Counted from the stretch's first letter, positions 45,454-55,264 are shown. The stretch: 64,000 nt of DNA from Nodularia sp. LEGE 06071 (GCF_015207755.1 NZ_JADEWH010000008.1:124001-188000); one strand, 5' to 3'. Notes: generated from the letters alone by a model not told the origin. Made by a program: numbers and translations.

Positions 45454-45924
45454 TTACCAGGGATAGTTAAAAATCACCTGCGATCGCCCTGTGGATCTGA
45501 CACGGTGACGATTCATTCTCACTCGCGTTCGCTCTCTAAATGGTGTAGGTCTAAAATACTGGGAATTATGATTAATAATCCCTGGATTCACTAAAATTGA
45601 GTTACGAATTACGGGATTAATTAAAGTGGGATTAATTAAAGTGGGATTACTACCGAAATTTGGCATGGGACTAACCACAGGATAGGAGTGATAGTCGCGA
45701 TCGCTGCGCCGGGGAATTAACCCTGTCGCTGGGTCTACAGGCATGGGGGTAGAAATCGGACTACCATAAATAAAAGAACCAACAGCAGGCGGCTGATTAA
45801 TTCTCACAGTGTTATTAATGATGATGACGCTGCCGGCAGCAGCTGGGGTAATTGTAGCGCTAATTACAGAGCAAATTATCCCCACTCCCAGCCAATTCAG
45901 TTGTAAATGCTTGATTTTTAGCAT
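45454..45924 (-). CDS. Secreted hypothetical protein
   Basis: 156 residues from ATG 45924, preferred because AGGTGAG lies 8 bases before it; an ATG at 45942 would add 6 residues. The signal peptide spans LNWLGVGIICSVISATITPAAAG. The mature part is rich in N, P and I, with a short repeat PTLINPTLINP and a basic end (RERTRVRMNRHRVRSTGR). No family is recognised. It converges on argB with only 20 bases between. Confidence 0.7.
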   Translation of the reverse strand: MLKIKHLQLNWLGVGIICSVISATITPAAAGSVIIINNTVRINQPPAVGSFIYGSPISTPMPVDPATGLIPRRSDRDYHSYPVVSPMPNFGSNPTLINPTLINPVIRNSILVNPGIINHNSQYFRPTPFRERTRVRMNRHRVRSTGRSQVIFNYPW

Positions 45925-46095
45925 ATTTTTGCTCACCTGCATTTGATAATCTGAATTTTTATGAAGAAAATAACCGCAGTTTACTTGGTTAAAATTTTCA
46001 AGTTTATCAACTTCAATTTTGTCAGCTTTTCATCAGAAAAACACAGAATTGCTGACACAGACAAATTTAAAGCAGTGCTGATTGGTGTATAAAAC

Positions 46096-46614
46096 GTGAG
46101 TACAGAAAGTTTAGAAATTGCCAGAAGTCTTTATCAGGCTGGAAAACTTAACTTTGAAAATGGGAAATATCGAGAAGCTGTGGAAAGTCTGGAAAAAGCC
46201 AGCGCCCTGCTATCTCGAAATTCTCGCCTTGGGGGCGAAGTTGAAATGTGGCTGGTAACAGCTTATGAAGCATCGGGACGGACTGAAGAAGCGATCGCCC
46301 TTTGTCAACAACTCCAACGCCATCCTTTCCCAGAAACTAGCAAACAAGCAAAGCAGTTACTTTACATTTTAAAAGCCCCAAAACTCCAACGCCCCAGTGA
46401 ATGGATGACGGAAATCCCTGATTTAGGCACATTGTCTGATAATGATGCCAAGATTCGAGCATCTGGAAATTCCGCGAAATCTTCTCGTCAAGCACCTGCT
46501 GAACCAGAGTTAATTGACCTCAGTCAGGTGAAGAACCAAGATAATCGCTTTATTTGGGTAGCACTAATTGTTATTGTGTTAACACTCTCGTACTTGGCTG
46601 GGTTGAGTTTTTAG
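46096..46614 (+). CDS. TPR protein with C-terminal membrane anchor
   Basis: 172 residues from GTG 46096. TPR-like helices occupy residues 5-90 (IARSLYQAGKLNFENGKYREA, VEMWLVTAYEASGRTEEAIALCQQL), then a disordered linker and one C-terminal membrane helix (FIWVALIVIVLTLSYLAGL). The DUF3153 gene starts 18 bases later, so the two form an operon. Together they look like a membrane-associated pair of unknown role conserved in cyanobacteria. Confidence 0.78.
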   Translation: MSTESLEIARSLYQAGKLNFENGKYREAVESLEKASALLSRNSRLGGEVEMWLVTAYEASGRTEEAIALCQQLQRHPFPETSKQAKQLLYILKAPKLQRPSEWMTEIPDLGTLSDNDAKIRASGNSAKSSRQAPAEPELIDLSQVKNQDNRFIWVALIVIVLTLSYLAGLSF

Positions 46615-46632
46615 TTTTTGGGAGATATATGG

Positions 46633-47532
46633 ATGAATTATTCTATTTTCAGAAAGATTTTAGTGAGATTCACCAAAGCACTGAGTTTTGTGTTGATCAA
46701 AATGGCATCATTCATTAAGCAGCTCAGTCAGAATCTCATTCATCGCATCTTTCCGCTCAAAAATCCTATTTTGTGGCTGGTACTGTTATCATCACTGCTG
46801 CTAACTGGTTGTGTCGAGTACGATGCCGGAGTGACCTTTAATAACTCAAATCGTGGCGAAATAGTACAGCATATTAAATTGGGAGAAAGACTCACCAGCT
46901 TTAGTGGCGATTATGTCTATGAATGGTTACATAGCATAGAACGTCGCACCCGTCAACTAGAAGGTACAACCCAAAGGATTTCTCCAGAAGAAATTATTGT
47001 GAAAATACCCTTCAGTAATGGTCAAGAGTTGCAAGAGAAATTCAACAATTTTCTTAACTCTCGGACGAATCAAAAAGCTGACGCTGTGCAGAAAGCATCT
47101 GAATCAGAACTACCGAAAATTGAATCTAATTTACTTATAAATCAGAATAATTTTGTGCTGCTAGTGAGGAATCGATTAATTTATGATTTAGACTTGCGAT
47201 CGCTCTCCTTAATTGCCAGTAGAGGTAACGTGTTATCTGATACGGGGTCAATTCTCGACCTAGAATTTAGCTTAAAAACCCCTTGGGGAGCCAGAAATAT
47301 TCAACAAAATGAAACTGCGATCAATCCTCAAAAGCAAGGTAAGCAATTAGTATGGCAGCTTCAGCCCGGTCAACTCAACCACATAGAAGTAGTTTTCTGG
47401 TTACCTAGTCCCCTCGGTATTGGTGGTTTGTTAATTATCCTCTTCATCTGGGGAGGAATTTACCTGAGATATCATTTTATGCCAGATCCCAGGGTTCAAT
47501 TTGCACCTGATGCCAAAGCAGCAACGGAGTAG
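46633..47532 (+). CDS. DUF3153 membrane protein with lipobox-like start
   Basis: 299 residues from ATG 46633, chosen because GGGAGA lies 8 bases before it. It has a hydrophobic segment ending LLLTGCVEYD, a lipobox-like cysteine, then a DUF3153 core (GVTFNNSNRGEIVQHIKLG, LRSLSLIASRGNVL) and a C-terminal membrane helix (GIGGLLIILFIWGGIYL). The N-terminal stretch before the lipobox is unusually long for a signal. Function unknown; probably exposed on the periplasmic or lumen side. Confidence 0.8.
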   Translation: MNYSIFRKILVRFTKALSFVLIKMASFIKQLSQNLIHRIFPLKNPILWLVLLSSLLLTGCVEYDAGVTFNNSNRGEIVQHIKLGERLTSFSGDYVYEWLHSIERRTRQLEGTTQRISPEEIIVKIPFSNGQELQEKFNNFLNSRTNQKADAVQKASESELPKIESNLLINQNNFVLLVRNRLIYDLDLRSLSLIASRGNVLSDTGSILDLEFSLKTPWGARNIQQNETAINPQKQGKQLVWQLQPGQLNHIEVVFWLPSPLGIGGLLIILFIWGGIYLRYHFMPDPRVQFAPDAKAATE

Positions 47533-47608
47533 GAAGCAGGTAGTGGCGTGGCAAGCCTAAATTAGTGCATAAGCATAAATATTGTGGGGTGGGCTTCTAG
47601 CCCGCCCA

Positions 47609-47652
47609 GAACAGGCAAGACTTGTACTGAGCTTGTCGAAGTATGCCTGTTC
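47609..47652. repeat. Inverted repeat in the pdxH 3' region
   Basis: GAACAGGCA (47609-47617) and TGCCTGTTC (47644-47652) form perfect arms around ACTTGTACTGAGCTTGTCGA, a dispersed Nostoc-type unit. A TGGGCTTCTAGCCCGCCC palindrome precedes it. Confidence 0.55.
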
Positions 47653-47740
47653 CACAAGAGAAACATAACGCACCCTACAAAAAGGGTTGGGAGTCATTTT
47701 TAATCATTTGGATGTACACGCTCAATTCCAGTTCCCAGTC

Positions 47741-48385
47741 TCAAGGTGATAGTCGTTCAATTTTCCAATTGTTATTGTTCGCGCGAGTATACAGCAAGCG
47801 GTCATGCAGACGACTGGAACGACCTTGCCAAAACTCAATTTCTCTGGGGATAATTCTGTATCCTCCCCAATGAGGTGGTCGAGGAACCTCCTGATTTTCA
47901 TATTTGCGCTGGAAATCCTGCAATTGTTGTTCTAAAACTTCCCTCCCAACAATTACTTCACTTTGATTAGAAGCCCACGCACCCAAACGACTATTGGGCG
48001 GTCGCATCTCAAAATAGCTATCAGACTGTTCTGAAGAAATTTTTTCAACTTTCCCGACAATTCTGACTTGGCGTTCTAATTCCGCCCACCAAAAAACTAA
48101 AGCTGCTTGGGGATTTGCTGCTAGTTCTTGCGCTTTTTGACTGTTGTAGTTGGTGAACAAAACAAAGCCCCGTTCATCAAAATCCTTCAGCAGCACCATT
48201 CTTGCCGAAGGCTGACCATCTGGTGTAGCCGTGGCTAGAGTCATAGCATTCGGTTCAGGAAGTTGGGCTGCTAGTGCTTGTTCAAACCATTTTTTAAATT
48301 GAATCAAAGGATTTGGGTTAATCTCGGTTTCACTCAAACCTTCCAAGGTGTAATCTTTGCGAAGGTCAGCTACGGTCTTGTCCAT
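47741..48385 (-). CDS. pdxH: Pyridoxamine 5'-phosphate oxidase
   Basis: 214 residues from ATG 48385 ([17 protein letters not shown]). The frame stays open to 48631 but the extra part is antisense to the DUF3146 gene and is rejected. It makes pyridoxal phosphate with FMN. Motifs are [33 protein letters not shown] and the end [16 protein letters not shown]. Full length. Confidence 0.94.
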   Translation of the reverse strand: MDKTVADLRKDYTLEGLSETEINPNPLIQFKKWFEQALAAQLPEPNAMTLATATPDGQPSARMVLLKDFDERGFVLFTNYNSQKAQELAANPQAALVFWWAELERQVRIVGKVEKISSEQSDSYFEMRPPNSRLGAWASNQSEVIVGREVLEQQLQDFQRKYENQEVPRPPHWGGYRIIPREIEFWQGRSSRLHDRLLYTRANNNNWKIERLSP

Positions 48386-48457
48386 GTCAGTTTGTATATT
48401 TAAGATAAGTTTGGTAAATAAAAGAAGTAGCCTATTTATTTGGCTTTTATCCCACAC

Positions 48458-48736
48458 ATGACACAAAGCATTGTGAGTGCGAAACGTCTTCCAGAAACTA
48501 CCGCCCATGTCAGAATTATCCGTCAATCGTGGCAACTCGGCTTTCTTGAGGGTGAAGTAAGTGCGGGTAGCTTCGAGTGGCATTTCCAATGGCATTTTCG
48601 CCGAGGAGAACTGTCTGTGAAGCCTTCCCAAGGTCGCGCCCTGATCAAAGAACCCCTCGGTCGCTTCTTAGAACAACAGGATTATCAGTTAGAGCCTGGA
48701 GGAGATTATGCTTTTACTATTAGGGCTGAACTTTAG
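48458..48736 (+). CDS. DUF3146 small cyanobacterial protein
   Basis: 92 residues from ATG 48458. The core [39 protein letters not shown] and [18 protein letters not shown] match the cyanobacterial DUF3146 family of unknown function. It is divergent from pdxH with a 72-base gap. A small in-place duplication, WHFQWHF, is present. Confidence 0.85.
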   Translation: MTQSIVSAKRLPETTAHVRIIRQSWQLGFLEGEVSAGSFEWHFQWHFRRGELSVKPSQGRALIKEPLGRFLEQQDYQLEPGGDYAFTIRAEL

Positions 48737-48783
48737 TCATTGGTCATTTGTCATTGGTCATTTGTCATTGGTCATTGGTCACT
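48734..48783. repeat. Heptamer repeats TCATTGG/TCATTTG
   Basis: About seven tandem heptamers beginning in the stop codon of the DUF3146 gene and reaching into the last codons of yqgF on the other strand. Confidence 0.85.
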
Positions 48784-49222
48784 CAACAGTCGTAGTGAGG
48801 CGATTTAAGTATCTTTCAATCAAGAGGAGAGCAACTATGTCATCTATGGGTCGTGGTGGCTGTCTCATGCCCTGTGGTAAGAGTTTTGTTAGCCCTTTGG
48901 GTGGGTACATCTGCCAGTAGCGATCGCGTGCTTCTAAGGTACTGTAGCGCTCATCTACTAAAATGATCCTCAGTTGCTCTACCAATGCCTCTCGCAGTTG
49001 CTGTTTCCACTGTTTCGAGGTGGTTTGGTCACCCATGACTAGCAAGGATATGGGAAACTGTTGACGCAGTGTCTCAATGGTGGCGATCGCCTTTTGTGCA
49101 GTCACAACTTGGTGATAGTACAATTGCCGATCTAGTCCCATGACTGCTAAACCACATTTATCTTTACCGGGATCGAAGCCTAAAATGACTGGTTGTGTTG
49201 GTGAAAATTCACTAAAAGTCAT
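48779..49222 (-). CDS. YqgF/RuvX-like RNase H-fold nuclease
   Basis: 147 residues from ATG 49222. The RNase H-like motif ILGFDPGKDKCGLAV (D17) and VDERYSTLEARDRYW are those of pre-16S rRNA-processing nucleases. A C-terminal RPIDDIVALLLIERYL holds a further acidic pair. The C-terminus ends inside heptamer repeats (NRLTTTVE), which may have altered its last residues. It lies 74 bases downstream of the DUF3084 gene on the same strand. Confidence 0.85.
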   Translation of the reverse strand: MTFSEFSPTQPVILGFDPGKDKCGLAVMGLDRQLYYHQVVTAQKAIATIETLRQQFPISLLVMGDQTTSKQWKQQLREALVEQLRIILVDERYSTLEARDRYWQMYPPKGLTKLLPQGMRQPPRPIDDIVALLLIERYLNRLTTTVE

Positions 49223-49296
49223 AAAAAATACACTTAAATTCTCGCAAGAGTTTTATTTAATTATTCTTAATATCCGACTGGATTTTATTTATATTT

Positions 49297-50703
49297 TTAG
49301 GTGCTAAAAACAACTACACCGTTGAAAATTGCCAAAAGCTTGATTCTTAAAGGTCCTGCGGTATAAATGTCCTCCCTGGCGATCGCTTTGATTTCTAACG
49401 GATGATCATACTGTCTTAGTTGTAAGAAAAAGCGTAAATGAGTACCTTCTCTTAACATACCCTCGACAATTCCGGCATTACGCGCCCGAAATTCCGAAGC
49501 CGAAATCAGCAAATCGAGTCTTTGCGATAGCTGATAGGATGTCATCGTTTTGGGATCAGCAGTCGTTGTAGCTAGTACCTCGCCTTCGGAAAAGACTAGT
49601 TGATTTCGGGCTGCATCCGCAAAAAATTCTATTTGGTTTTCTCCCCTCACGTAATTACCAGCAGAAAAGATTCGGACAACGTACTCTCGACCATCCTGAA
49701 TCTGCTGGCTCAGTTGCTCTACTCTTTCCTGGGTAACGCGCAGCAGGGTTTTATTTGTGGGAATTTCTCCAGGTTCAGTTAATTGAATGTTGGCATTCTG
49801 GTTAGCGGCTTGCAAAAGTTGTATGACCGCTTGACGAGCTGCACTGGCTTGATTAACGCGAACCACGTTCGCCGCTAAAACTTGATTCCGAACCAGTGCC
49901 AGTTTACCTAGACGGAGGTCACGGTATGATTGATAATATTTTTCCAGCCTTGCGACTTCTTGTTCTAAATAATTCTGTTGTTTTTCCAATTCTTTGAGGC
50001 GAGATTCCCTGGTGGCAATTACTTGTTCTCGCGAAGCAATTTCTTGATTGCGTTGTTTAATCAATCCATCAAGTTGGGCAATTTTGCGATCGCGCTGGTT
50101 AATAGCTGTTTTCGCTTCGTCAATAGCTGTTTTAGCTTCCGCATACAATCGTTCCCTTTCTGCCCTCAGTTCTTCAATAGCCCCCTGCAATGTCTCTCTT
50201 TGATCATAAACGCTTTGCAGTTCAGTTAAGGCTTGTTGATACTGACTGACGACTTCACCTAGCTGTCCTTGAGTACGTTGAAGTTGAGTTTGTGTTGCCA
50301 GTTGTTTAGCATTGGCGGCTTGCAAGGATTTATTAATTACCTGTAAGTCTTGCTGTGCTTGAGTTTTTTCACTTCTTGCTGTGCTTAACTCAGACTCAAC
50401 CTGACTTTTGGCAGTTTCCGCAATTTTGAGTTGTTCCCGCTGCTCTCTGAGGTCTCTTTGAATATCTTCTAGCTCAAACACCCCTTGGCGCAATCCTTCA
50501 TCAGCAGCAAATAAGATGCCTAATGTTGATGCTGAAATTAATCCGCCAGTAAAGATAGTTACCAATACAGCGGTTTTTTTGGGGCGGAGGTTAAACAGTG
50601 AGAGGCGTGCTTTGCCAACTCGTGTGCCAATGCGATCGCCCACGGTGGCAATTACGCCCCCCAAAATTAAAATTGCTACGATCAGGATGTACCCGGTGGT
50701 CAT
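49297..50703 (-). CDS. DUF3084 coiled-coil membrane protein
   Basis: 468 residues. The N-terminus has two membrane helices (YILIVAILILGGVIATVGD and VLVTIFTGGLISASTLGI) around the conserved RIGTRVGKARLSLFNLRPKKT. Residues 75-250 are coiled coil. The C-terminal domain (VRIFSAGNYVRGENQIEF, SEFRARNAGIVEGML) defines DUF3084. Conserved in cyanobacteria; function unknown, probably envelope-related. Confidence 0.85.
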   Translation of the reverse strand: MTTGYILIVAILILGGVIATVGDRIGTRVGKARLSLFNLRPKKTAVLVTIFTGGLISASTLGILFAADEGLRQGVFELEDIQRDLREQREQLKIAETAKSQVESELSTARSEKTQAQQDLQVINKSLQAANAKQLATQTQLQRTQGQLGEVVSQYQQALTELQSVYDQRETLQGAIEELRAERERLYAEAKTAIDEAKTAINQRDRKIAQLDGLIKQRNQEIASREQVIATRESRLKELEKQQNYLEQEVARLEKYYQSYRDLRLGKLALVRNQVLAANVVRVNQASAARQAVIQLLQAANQNANIQLTEPGEIPTNKTLLRVTQERVEQLSQQIQDGREYVVRIFSAGNYVRGENQIEFFADAARNQLVFSEGEVLATTTADPKTMTSYQLSQRLDLLISASEFRARNAGIVEGMLREGTHLRFFLQLRQYDHPLEIKAIAREDIYTAGPLRIKLLAIFNGVVVFST

Positions 50704-50894
50704 CTTCAGCTACCGTTCACGTAGTGTGCCGGAGGCATAATGCTTCCAGATACAGCCTACTACTTTCATTGATTATCTTGTGGAGAGTGGAATATTGGCA
50801 ATAGCTGAAACTACTCAAGATTTTAGATTTACCTCCAGCTATGGTGGTCATCTGCAAAAACACAACACGCGCCACTCCACCTCCCCAATTGCTT

Positions 50895-51566
50895 TTAAGT
50901 GAACTGCCTACTTAAGGTAACAGGTTTATGCACAGTAATCTTCTTTTTATGGATAGAAATCATCTCTTTCTCACGCAAATCTCCCAATAACCTGGTCACC
51001 GTTACCCTAGTAGAACCAATTGCTTCTGCGATCGCCTGATGAGATAGCTTCAGATCAATCGTAATCCCATCTGCACAAGGAACCCCAAAATCACGACAAA
51101 GAATTAACAAAAAACTCACCAATCTCGAACCCATATCACGGTGAGCCAAGGTTTCAATCATCATCTCTGTTTGTAAAATCCGCGAAGATAGGCCTCGCAG
51201 CATCAACATCGATAATTCGGGATTTTCCTTAAACGCTTGCTCCACCTGTTCAATTGGCGCAGACAGTAACTCTACAGACGTAAATGCCACCGCATGATAG
51301 AATCTATCTGACTTATTTCCTGTCAGTAATGACAACACACCAAAAACACTATTTTCCCGCAGCAGTGCTACCGTTATTTCCTCTCCTGCCTCGTACACCC
51401 TGGAAAGTTTCACAGCACCCTTCAAAAGAAAATAAACTCGTTCAGCAGGATCGCCGGGAAAAAATATTGTTTTATTGCGTTCAAACGTTTCTACAACTGG
51501 AGGAAATGCTCCGGTCGCCATCTGACGAAATACATTTGCTAGGGCTTTATCTTGTGTCACAATCAT
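50895..51566 (-). CDS. ntcA: Global nitrogen regulator NtcA
   Basis: 223 residues from ATG 51566 ([15 protein letters not shown]), exactly the Anabaena size; a longer frame adds 6 residues upstream. It is a CRP-family activator and repressor that senses 2-oxoglutarate and controls nitrogen assimilation and heterocyst development. The effector domain ([22 protein letters not shown]) and the helix-turn-helix [20 protein letters not shown] are intact. It is divergent from fabI. A candidate NtcA half-matching site lies upstream. Confidence 0.97.
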   Translation of the reverse strand: MIVTQDKALANVFRQMATGAFPPVVETFERNKTIFFPGDPAERVYFLLKGAVKLSRVYEAGEEITVALLRENSVFGVLSLLTGNKSDRFYHAVAFTSVELLSAPIEQVEQAFKENPELSMLMLRGLSSRILQTEMMIETLAHRDMGSRLVSFLLILCRDFGVPCADGITIDLKLSHQAIAEAIGSTRVTVTRLLGDLREKEMISIHKKKITVHKPVTLSRQFT

Positions 51567-51694
51567 CTCCCTTCCCCTACCCAATGCCGGAAAAACAAAA
51601 ACTGATTACCTAAGAATACACCTGAAAAATCAATAAAGCACCGTCAACCTTTCTGTGCATTCCTATACTCAAACGCATAACTTCATAGTTATTT

Positions 51695-51708
51695 GTTCAT
51701 AATGATAC
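51695..51708 (-). promoter_or_regulatory. Candidate NtcA-like site upstream of ntcA
   Basis: Read on minus: GTATCATTATGAAC, that is GTA-N8-AAC against the consensus GTA-N8-TAC. It is 129 bases before the ntcA ATG. One mismatch in a short motif makes this weak. The remaining part of the 375-base divergent region (51567-51941) shows no gene. Confidence 0.3.
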
Positions 51709-51941
51709 ATAATTTCTCATGTTTTTAGCGAGTAGTTGTTATAAGTACTGGCACAGTTGTGGTCATCAGGTTTTTTCGCAAAAAATTCACGATATCTTGA
51801 GAATATCTTCAGGATTGTCTGGAGAAACTTTTCAGAAAATAGTCTCCCTGATGATCATTTTCGCAAATTATGTGCAGAACCAAGACAAACTCGCCTCAGA
51901 TTCTAGTATGCTCCTAATGATTGATCTTATTCACAATTTCT

Positions 51942-52718
51942 ATGCTGAATCTGACTGGAAAAAACGCCTTAGTTACAGGGATTGCCAACAACCGCTCCAT
52001 TGCCTGGGGGATTGCTCAACAACTGCACAAAGCCGGAGCTAACTTGGGTATTACCTACCTACCAGATGAGCGCGGCAAAATGGAAAAAAAAGTAGCGGAA
52101 TTGGTAGAGCCTCTTAACCCCAGCTTATTTGTTCCCTGTAATGTCCAAGACGACGCACAGATTGAATCTACCTTTGAAGCTATCCGAGATAAATGGGGAA
52201 AATTGGACATCCTCATCCACTGTTTAGCCTTCGCTAACAGAGACGATTTGACTGGTGGTTTTAGCGAAACCTCACGTTCTGGTTTCAAAACCGCTTTAGA
52301 AATCAGTACCTACTCGCTGGTGCAGTTAAGCGGTGCGGCCAAACCGCTAATGACAGAAGGCGGTAGCATCATCACCCTGACATATTTGGGCGGCGTGAGG
52401 GCAGTTCCTAACTACAACGTCATGGGAGTAGCTAAAGCCGGATTAGAAGCTAGTGTCCGTTATTTGGCGGCTGAACTGGGACCACAAAACATTCGGGTAA
52501 ATGCCATTTCCGCCGGGCCGATACGCACATTAGCCTCTTCGGCAGTAGGCGGAATTTTAGATATGATTCACCATGTAGAAGAAGTAGCGCCCCTGCGACG
52601 CACTGTCACCCAGCAAGAAGTAGGTAATACTGCTGCTTTCTTGTCTAGCGATTTAGCCAGTGGCATTACCGGGCAAGTTTTGTATGTAGATGCAGGATAT
52701 GAAATCATGGGAATGTAA
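51942..52718 (+). CDS. fabI: Enoyl-ACP reductase (FabI)
   Basis: 258 residues from ATG 51942 (MLNLTGKNALVTGIANN); upstream in-frame starts give non-family sequence. It performs the last reduction of fatty-acid elongation with NADH. The nucleotide site GIANNRSIAWGIAQ, the catalytic pair of tyrosines and lysine in TYLGGVRAVPNYNVMGVAKA, and the SAGPIRTLAS loop are present. Confidence 0.96.
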   Translation: MLNLTGKNALVTGIANNRSIAWGIAQQLHKAGANLGITYLPDERGKMEKKVAELVEPLNPSLFVPCNVQDDAQIESTFEAIRDKWGKLDILIHCLAFANRDDLTGGFSETSRSGFKTALEISTYSLVQLSGAAKPLMTEGGSIITLTYLGGVRAVPNYNVMGVAKAGLEASVRYLAAELGPQNIRVNAISAGPIRTLASSAVGGILDMIHHVEEVAPLRRTVTQQEVGNTAAFLSSDLASGITGQVLYVDAGYEIMGM

Positions 52719-52853
52719 TCATTGGTCATTGGTCATTGGTCATTAGTCATTAGTCATTAGGAAGTTACAATCCTTACCCCCTGCTCCCTACTCCCCACTC
52801 CCTACTCCCTACTCCCTACTCCCCACTCCCTGCTCCCCACTCCCCAATCCCCA
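52719..52853. repeat. Two blocks of heptamer repeats before hisB
   Basis: The first block (52719-52760) is TCATTGG/TCATTAG; the second (52776-52853) is CCCTACT/CCCCACT/CCCTGCT. The second block ends 3 bases before the hisB ATG, so the usual ribosome-binding position is occupied by repeat sequence. Confidence 0.9.
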
Positions 52854-52856
52854 GCT

Positions 52857-53480
52857 ATGCAAACAAGCGATCGCCTCAATTCAAGTTACACTGCTCGCGT
52901 TGCCTCTGTTCATCGCACCACTGGCGAAACTGATATCAAAGTTACTGTCAACTTGGATGGTACAGGTATCTGCACAGCAGCCACCGGGATTCCGTTTTTG
53001 GATCATATGTTGCATCAAATTTCCTCCCACGGGCTGATTGACTTAAATGTCCAAGCCCAAGGGGACTGGGAAATTGATGACCACCACACGAATGAAGATG
53101 TGGGTATCACTTTAGGACAAGCTTTTAGTCAAGCTCTCGGTAACAGGAAAGGTATCGTTCGTTTCGGTAATTTTCTCGCACCTTTAGATGAAGCTTTAGT
53201 GCAAGTGGCGCTGGATTTTTCTGGAAGACCTCATCTGAGCTATGGTTTGTCAATTCCTACCCAGCGCGTGGGAACCTATGACACTCAGCTAGTACGCGAA
53301 TTCTTTGTCGCATTGGTCAACCATAGCCAAATGACACTGCATATTCGGCAATTGGATGGAATTAACTCCCATCATATTATTGAGGCGACATTTAAAGCTT
53401 TTGCTAGGGCTACCCGCATGGCTGTGGAAATTGATTCCCGTCGTGCTGGTACAATTCCCAGTTCTAAGGGTATTCTATAG
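52857..53480 (+). CDS. hisB: Imidazoleglycerol-phosphate dehydratase
   Basis: 207 residues, the single-function type. It carries out the sixth step of histidine synthesis. The metal-binding motifs [24 protein letters not shown] and the mirrored [16 protein letters not shown] are present. The start at ATG 52857 ([20 protein letters not shown]) follows directly on the heptamer repeats with no Shine-Dalgarno sequence. Confidence 0.96.
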   Translation: MQTSDRLNSSYTARVASVHRTTGETDIKVTVNLDGTGICTAATGIPFLDHMLHQISSHGLIDLNVQAQGDWEIDDHHTNEDVGITLGQAFSQALGNRKGIVRFGNFLAPLDEALVQVALDFSGRPHLSYGLSIPTQRVGTYDTQLVREFFVALVNHSQMTLHIRQLDGINSHHIIEATFKAFARATRMAVEIDSRRAGTIPSSKGIL

Positions 53481-53551
53481 GATAGTGAGGCTAAAGGAAC
53501 CACTTAGCTACTCAATTTGTGATAATTGAAAAACTTGGTGGTAATTGTGAC

Positions 53552-54532
53552 ATGAAGTCTGGTGTAGACATCCCCGATAATCAACTGAATACTATTGATA
53601 ACCCGCCAGTAGTCCTAACTGCTGATTTGCGAAAAGTCTATCGCACGGGTTTTTGGATGAATCAAAAAGTTGTATCTCTCAAAAGCTGTTCTGTTAAGGT
53701 CTACAAAGGGGAAACCTTTGGTTTATTAGGGCCAAATGGGGCTGGGAAAACTACCCTTTTAAAACTGTTGTTGGGAATTATCCGCCCCAGTTCGGGAAAG
53801 GGTTTATTATTGGGACAGCCATTAGGCGATCGCCATACCAAGCAACTGATTGGCTACCTCCCAGAAAATCCCTATTTATATGACTATCTGACTGGCTGGG
53901 AATTTCTCCAGCTAGCTGCGGGGTTATTTCAGATTCCCCAAAAGTTGCAACGTCAACGCATTCCCCAACTGCTGGAATTAGTCGGTTTATCCCTAGTCGA
54001 TGCGCGGAAAAAGCCGATGCGTCGCTATTCTAAAGGGATGTTACAGCGTGTTGGTATGGCACAAGCACTAATTAATGATCCGGAATTGATCTTTCTCGAC
54101 GAACCCATGTCTGGTTTAGATCCTGTGGGACGTTACCAAATGCGGGAAATTATCCTATCGCTGAAAGCCGCAGGTAAAACTATTTTCTTCAATAGTCATG
54201 TGCTGAGTGAAGTGGAAAAAATTTGCGATCGCATCGCTATCCTCTCTCAAGGTGAAGTCATTTGTTCTGGTTCTTTAGAGGAACTATTAGGCAGTGATCA
54301 AACATACTACATCAAAGGTCGCGGTGGAGACTCCGAGGTTCTGAAACAGTGGATACCTAATCTCGCTTTTGAGGGTGATGGTTCTTGGCAAGGGACATTA
54401 CAAGAAGATTACTATGATTTTCTTGCTAGTCTCCGTTTGATGAAGGGGCAAATAATTACTATGAACTTATCTCGTCATTCTCTCGAAGAATTTTTTATCC
54501 AACAGTTACAACAACATAAATCCGTTCATTAG
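53552..54532 (+). CDS. ABC transporter ATP-binding protein
   Basis: 326 residues from ATG 53552; a GTG at 53519 would add 11. ATPase motifs are Walker A GPNGAGKTT, the signature in RYSKGMLQRVGMAQAL (SKGM in place of SGGQ), Walker B LIFLDEPMSGLDP and the switch histidine in FFNSHVLSEVE. It belongs to the CcmA/Nat/drug-export-like group. No permease gene adjoins it in the window, so the partner and cargo are unknown. It ends close to the converging regulator gene. Confidence 0.9.
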   Translation: MKSGVDIPDNQLNTIDNPPVVLTADLRKVYRTGFWMNQKVVSLKSCSVKVYKGETFGLLGPNGAGKTTLLKLLLGIIRPSSGKGLLLGQPLGDRHTKQLIGYLPENPYLYDYLTGWEFLQLAAGLFQIPQKLQRQRIPQLLELVGLSLVDARKKPMRRYSKGMLQRVGMAQALINDPELIFLDEPMSGLDPVGRYQMREIILSLKAAGKTIFFNSHVLSEVEKICDRIAILSQGEVICSGSLEELLGSDQTYYIKGRGGDSEVLKQWIPNLAFEGDGSWQGTLQEDYYDFLASLRLMKGQIITMNLSRHSLEEFFIQQLQQHKSVH

Positions 54533-54555
54533 AATGGTCAACTTGCCAGACTTGC

Positions 54556-54574
54556 TTGGGGTTGGTAACCCCAA
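54556..54574. terminator. Short hairpin between convergent genes
   Basis: A perfect 8-bp stem TTGGGGTT/AACCCCAA with a 3-base loop lies between the ABC gene and the GAF-LuxR gene. No T tract follows, so it is at best a weak bidirectional terminator. Confidence 0.4.
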
Positions 54575-54589
54575 CTCCAATTAAGTAAT

Positions 54590-55264
54590 CTAATTAACAG
54601 AGATCAAATGTAGTTTTGCTACCATCTCAGTCCGAGCTGAAACGCCAAGCTTCCGAAACATCCGTTTCAGGGCTTGCTTGACAGAATTTTGCGTTATCCA
54701 AAGTTGTCCACCAATTTGTGCATTTGTTAACCCCTGTGCTACCAATTCCGCAATTTCTAGCTCACGGGCGGTTAAAGGACTGACTAACAGCGAATTGGAT
54801 ATTTTTGCTTCTTTGGCTCGCAGAGTGGCAAGTTTGGCTGATAAATGAATGCATAAAGCGCTTAAATCTGCGATGTCATCGGCATTAAAAGCTTCAGTTC
54901 CTTGGTTACGGGCTAAATTTAAAGTTCCAACCAGACGACCATCACAAACAATCGGCCCAGTCATTACGTGTTCATGGTCTTGACGCGAACAAAAATGTTT
55001 CCAATCTCCTGGTGATAATATTAATTGTTCATGGGCGGGAGCGTGCCGTTCCACCACATAGCGCCCGACTGGGTTATTCTCCATACAGACTGCGGGAATA
55101 GTCTGAACATTAATTTCCGAACTTGGCTGTTCATCGATCAGATAGATACCGCAATGTTGTACGCCAAAATACTCACCAATTTTATCCATGAGAGCCAGTC
55201 TGAGTTGCTGCTCGTTGTTGACATTAGCGATCGCTTGAAATACAACGTAAAGAGAATTAGGCAT
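54590..55264 (-). CDS. GAF-LuxR transcriptional regulator
   Basis: 224 residues from ATG 55264; a GTG 12 bases further out is possible. A GAF-type sensor domain (15-150, with VGTLNLARNQG) is followed by a LuxR helix-turn-helix: LTARELEIAELVAQGLTNAQ, QNSVKQALKRMFRKLGV. No phosphoacceptor receiver domain is present, so it would respond to a small ligand or redox/light cue. The cue is unknown. It is divergent from the DUF3386 gene, a possible target by position only. Confidence 0.85.
   Translation of the reverse strand: MPNSLYVVFQAIANVNNEQQLRLALMDKIGEYFGVQHCGIYLIDEQPSSEINVQTIPAVCMENNPVGRYVVERHAPAHEQLILSPGDWKHFCSRQDHEHVMTGPIVCDGRLVGTLNLARNQGTEAFNADDIADLSALCIHLSAKLATLRAKEAKISNSLLVSPLTARELEIAELVAQGLTNAQIGGQLWITQNSVKQALKRMFRKLGVSARTEMVAKLHLISVN

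Noticed and set aside
48386-48631. N-terminal extension of pdxH up to 48631
   Set aside because: The extra residues are antisense to the DUF3146 gene, and PdxH proteins start like the internal ATG at 48385.
51719-52042. Plus-strand frame overlapping the fabI start
   Set aside because: It overlaps fabI in another frame, has no family features, and fabI is certain.
52719-52853. Regular short repeats as a CRISPR array
   Set aside because: Seven-base units without spacers and no cas genes in the window; they are Nostocales heptamer repeats.
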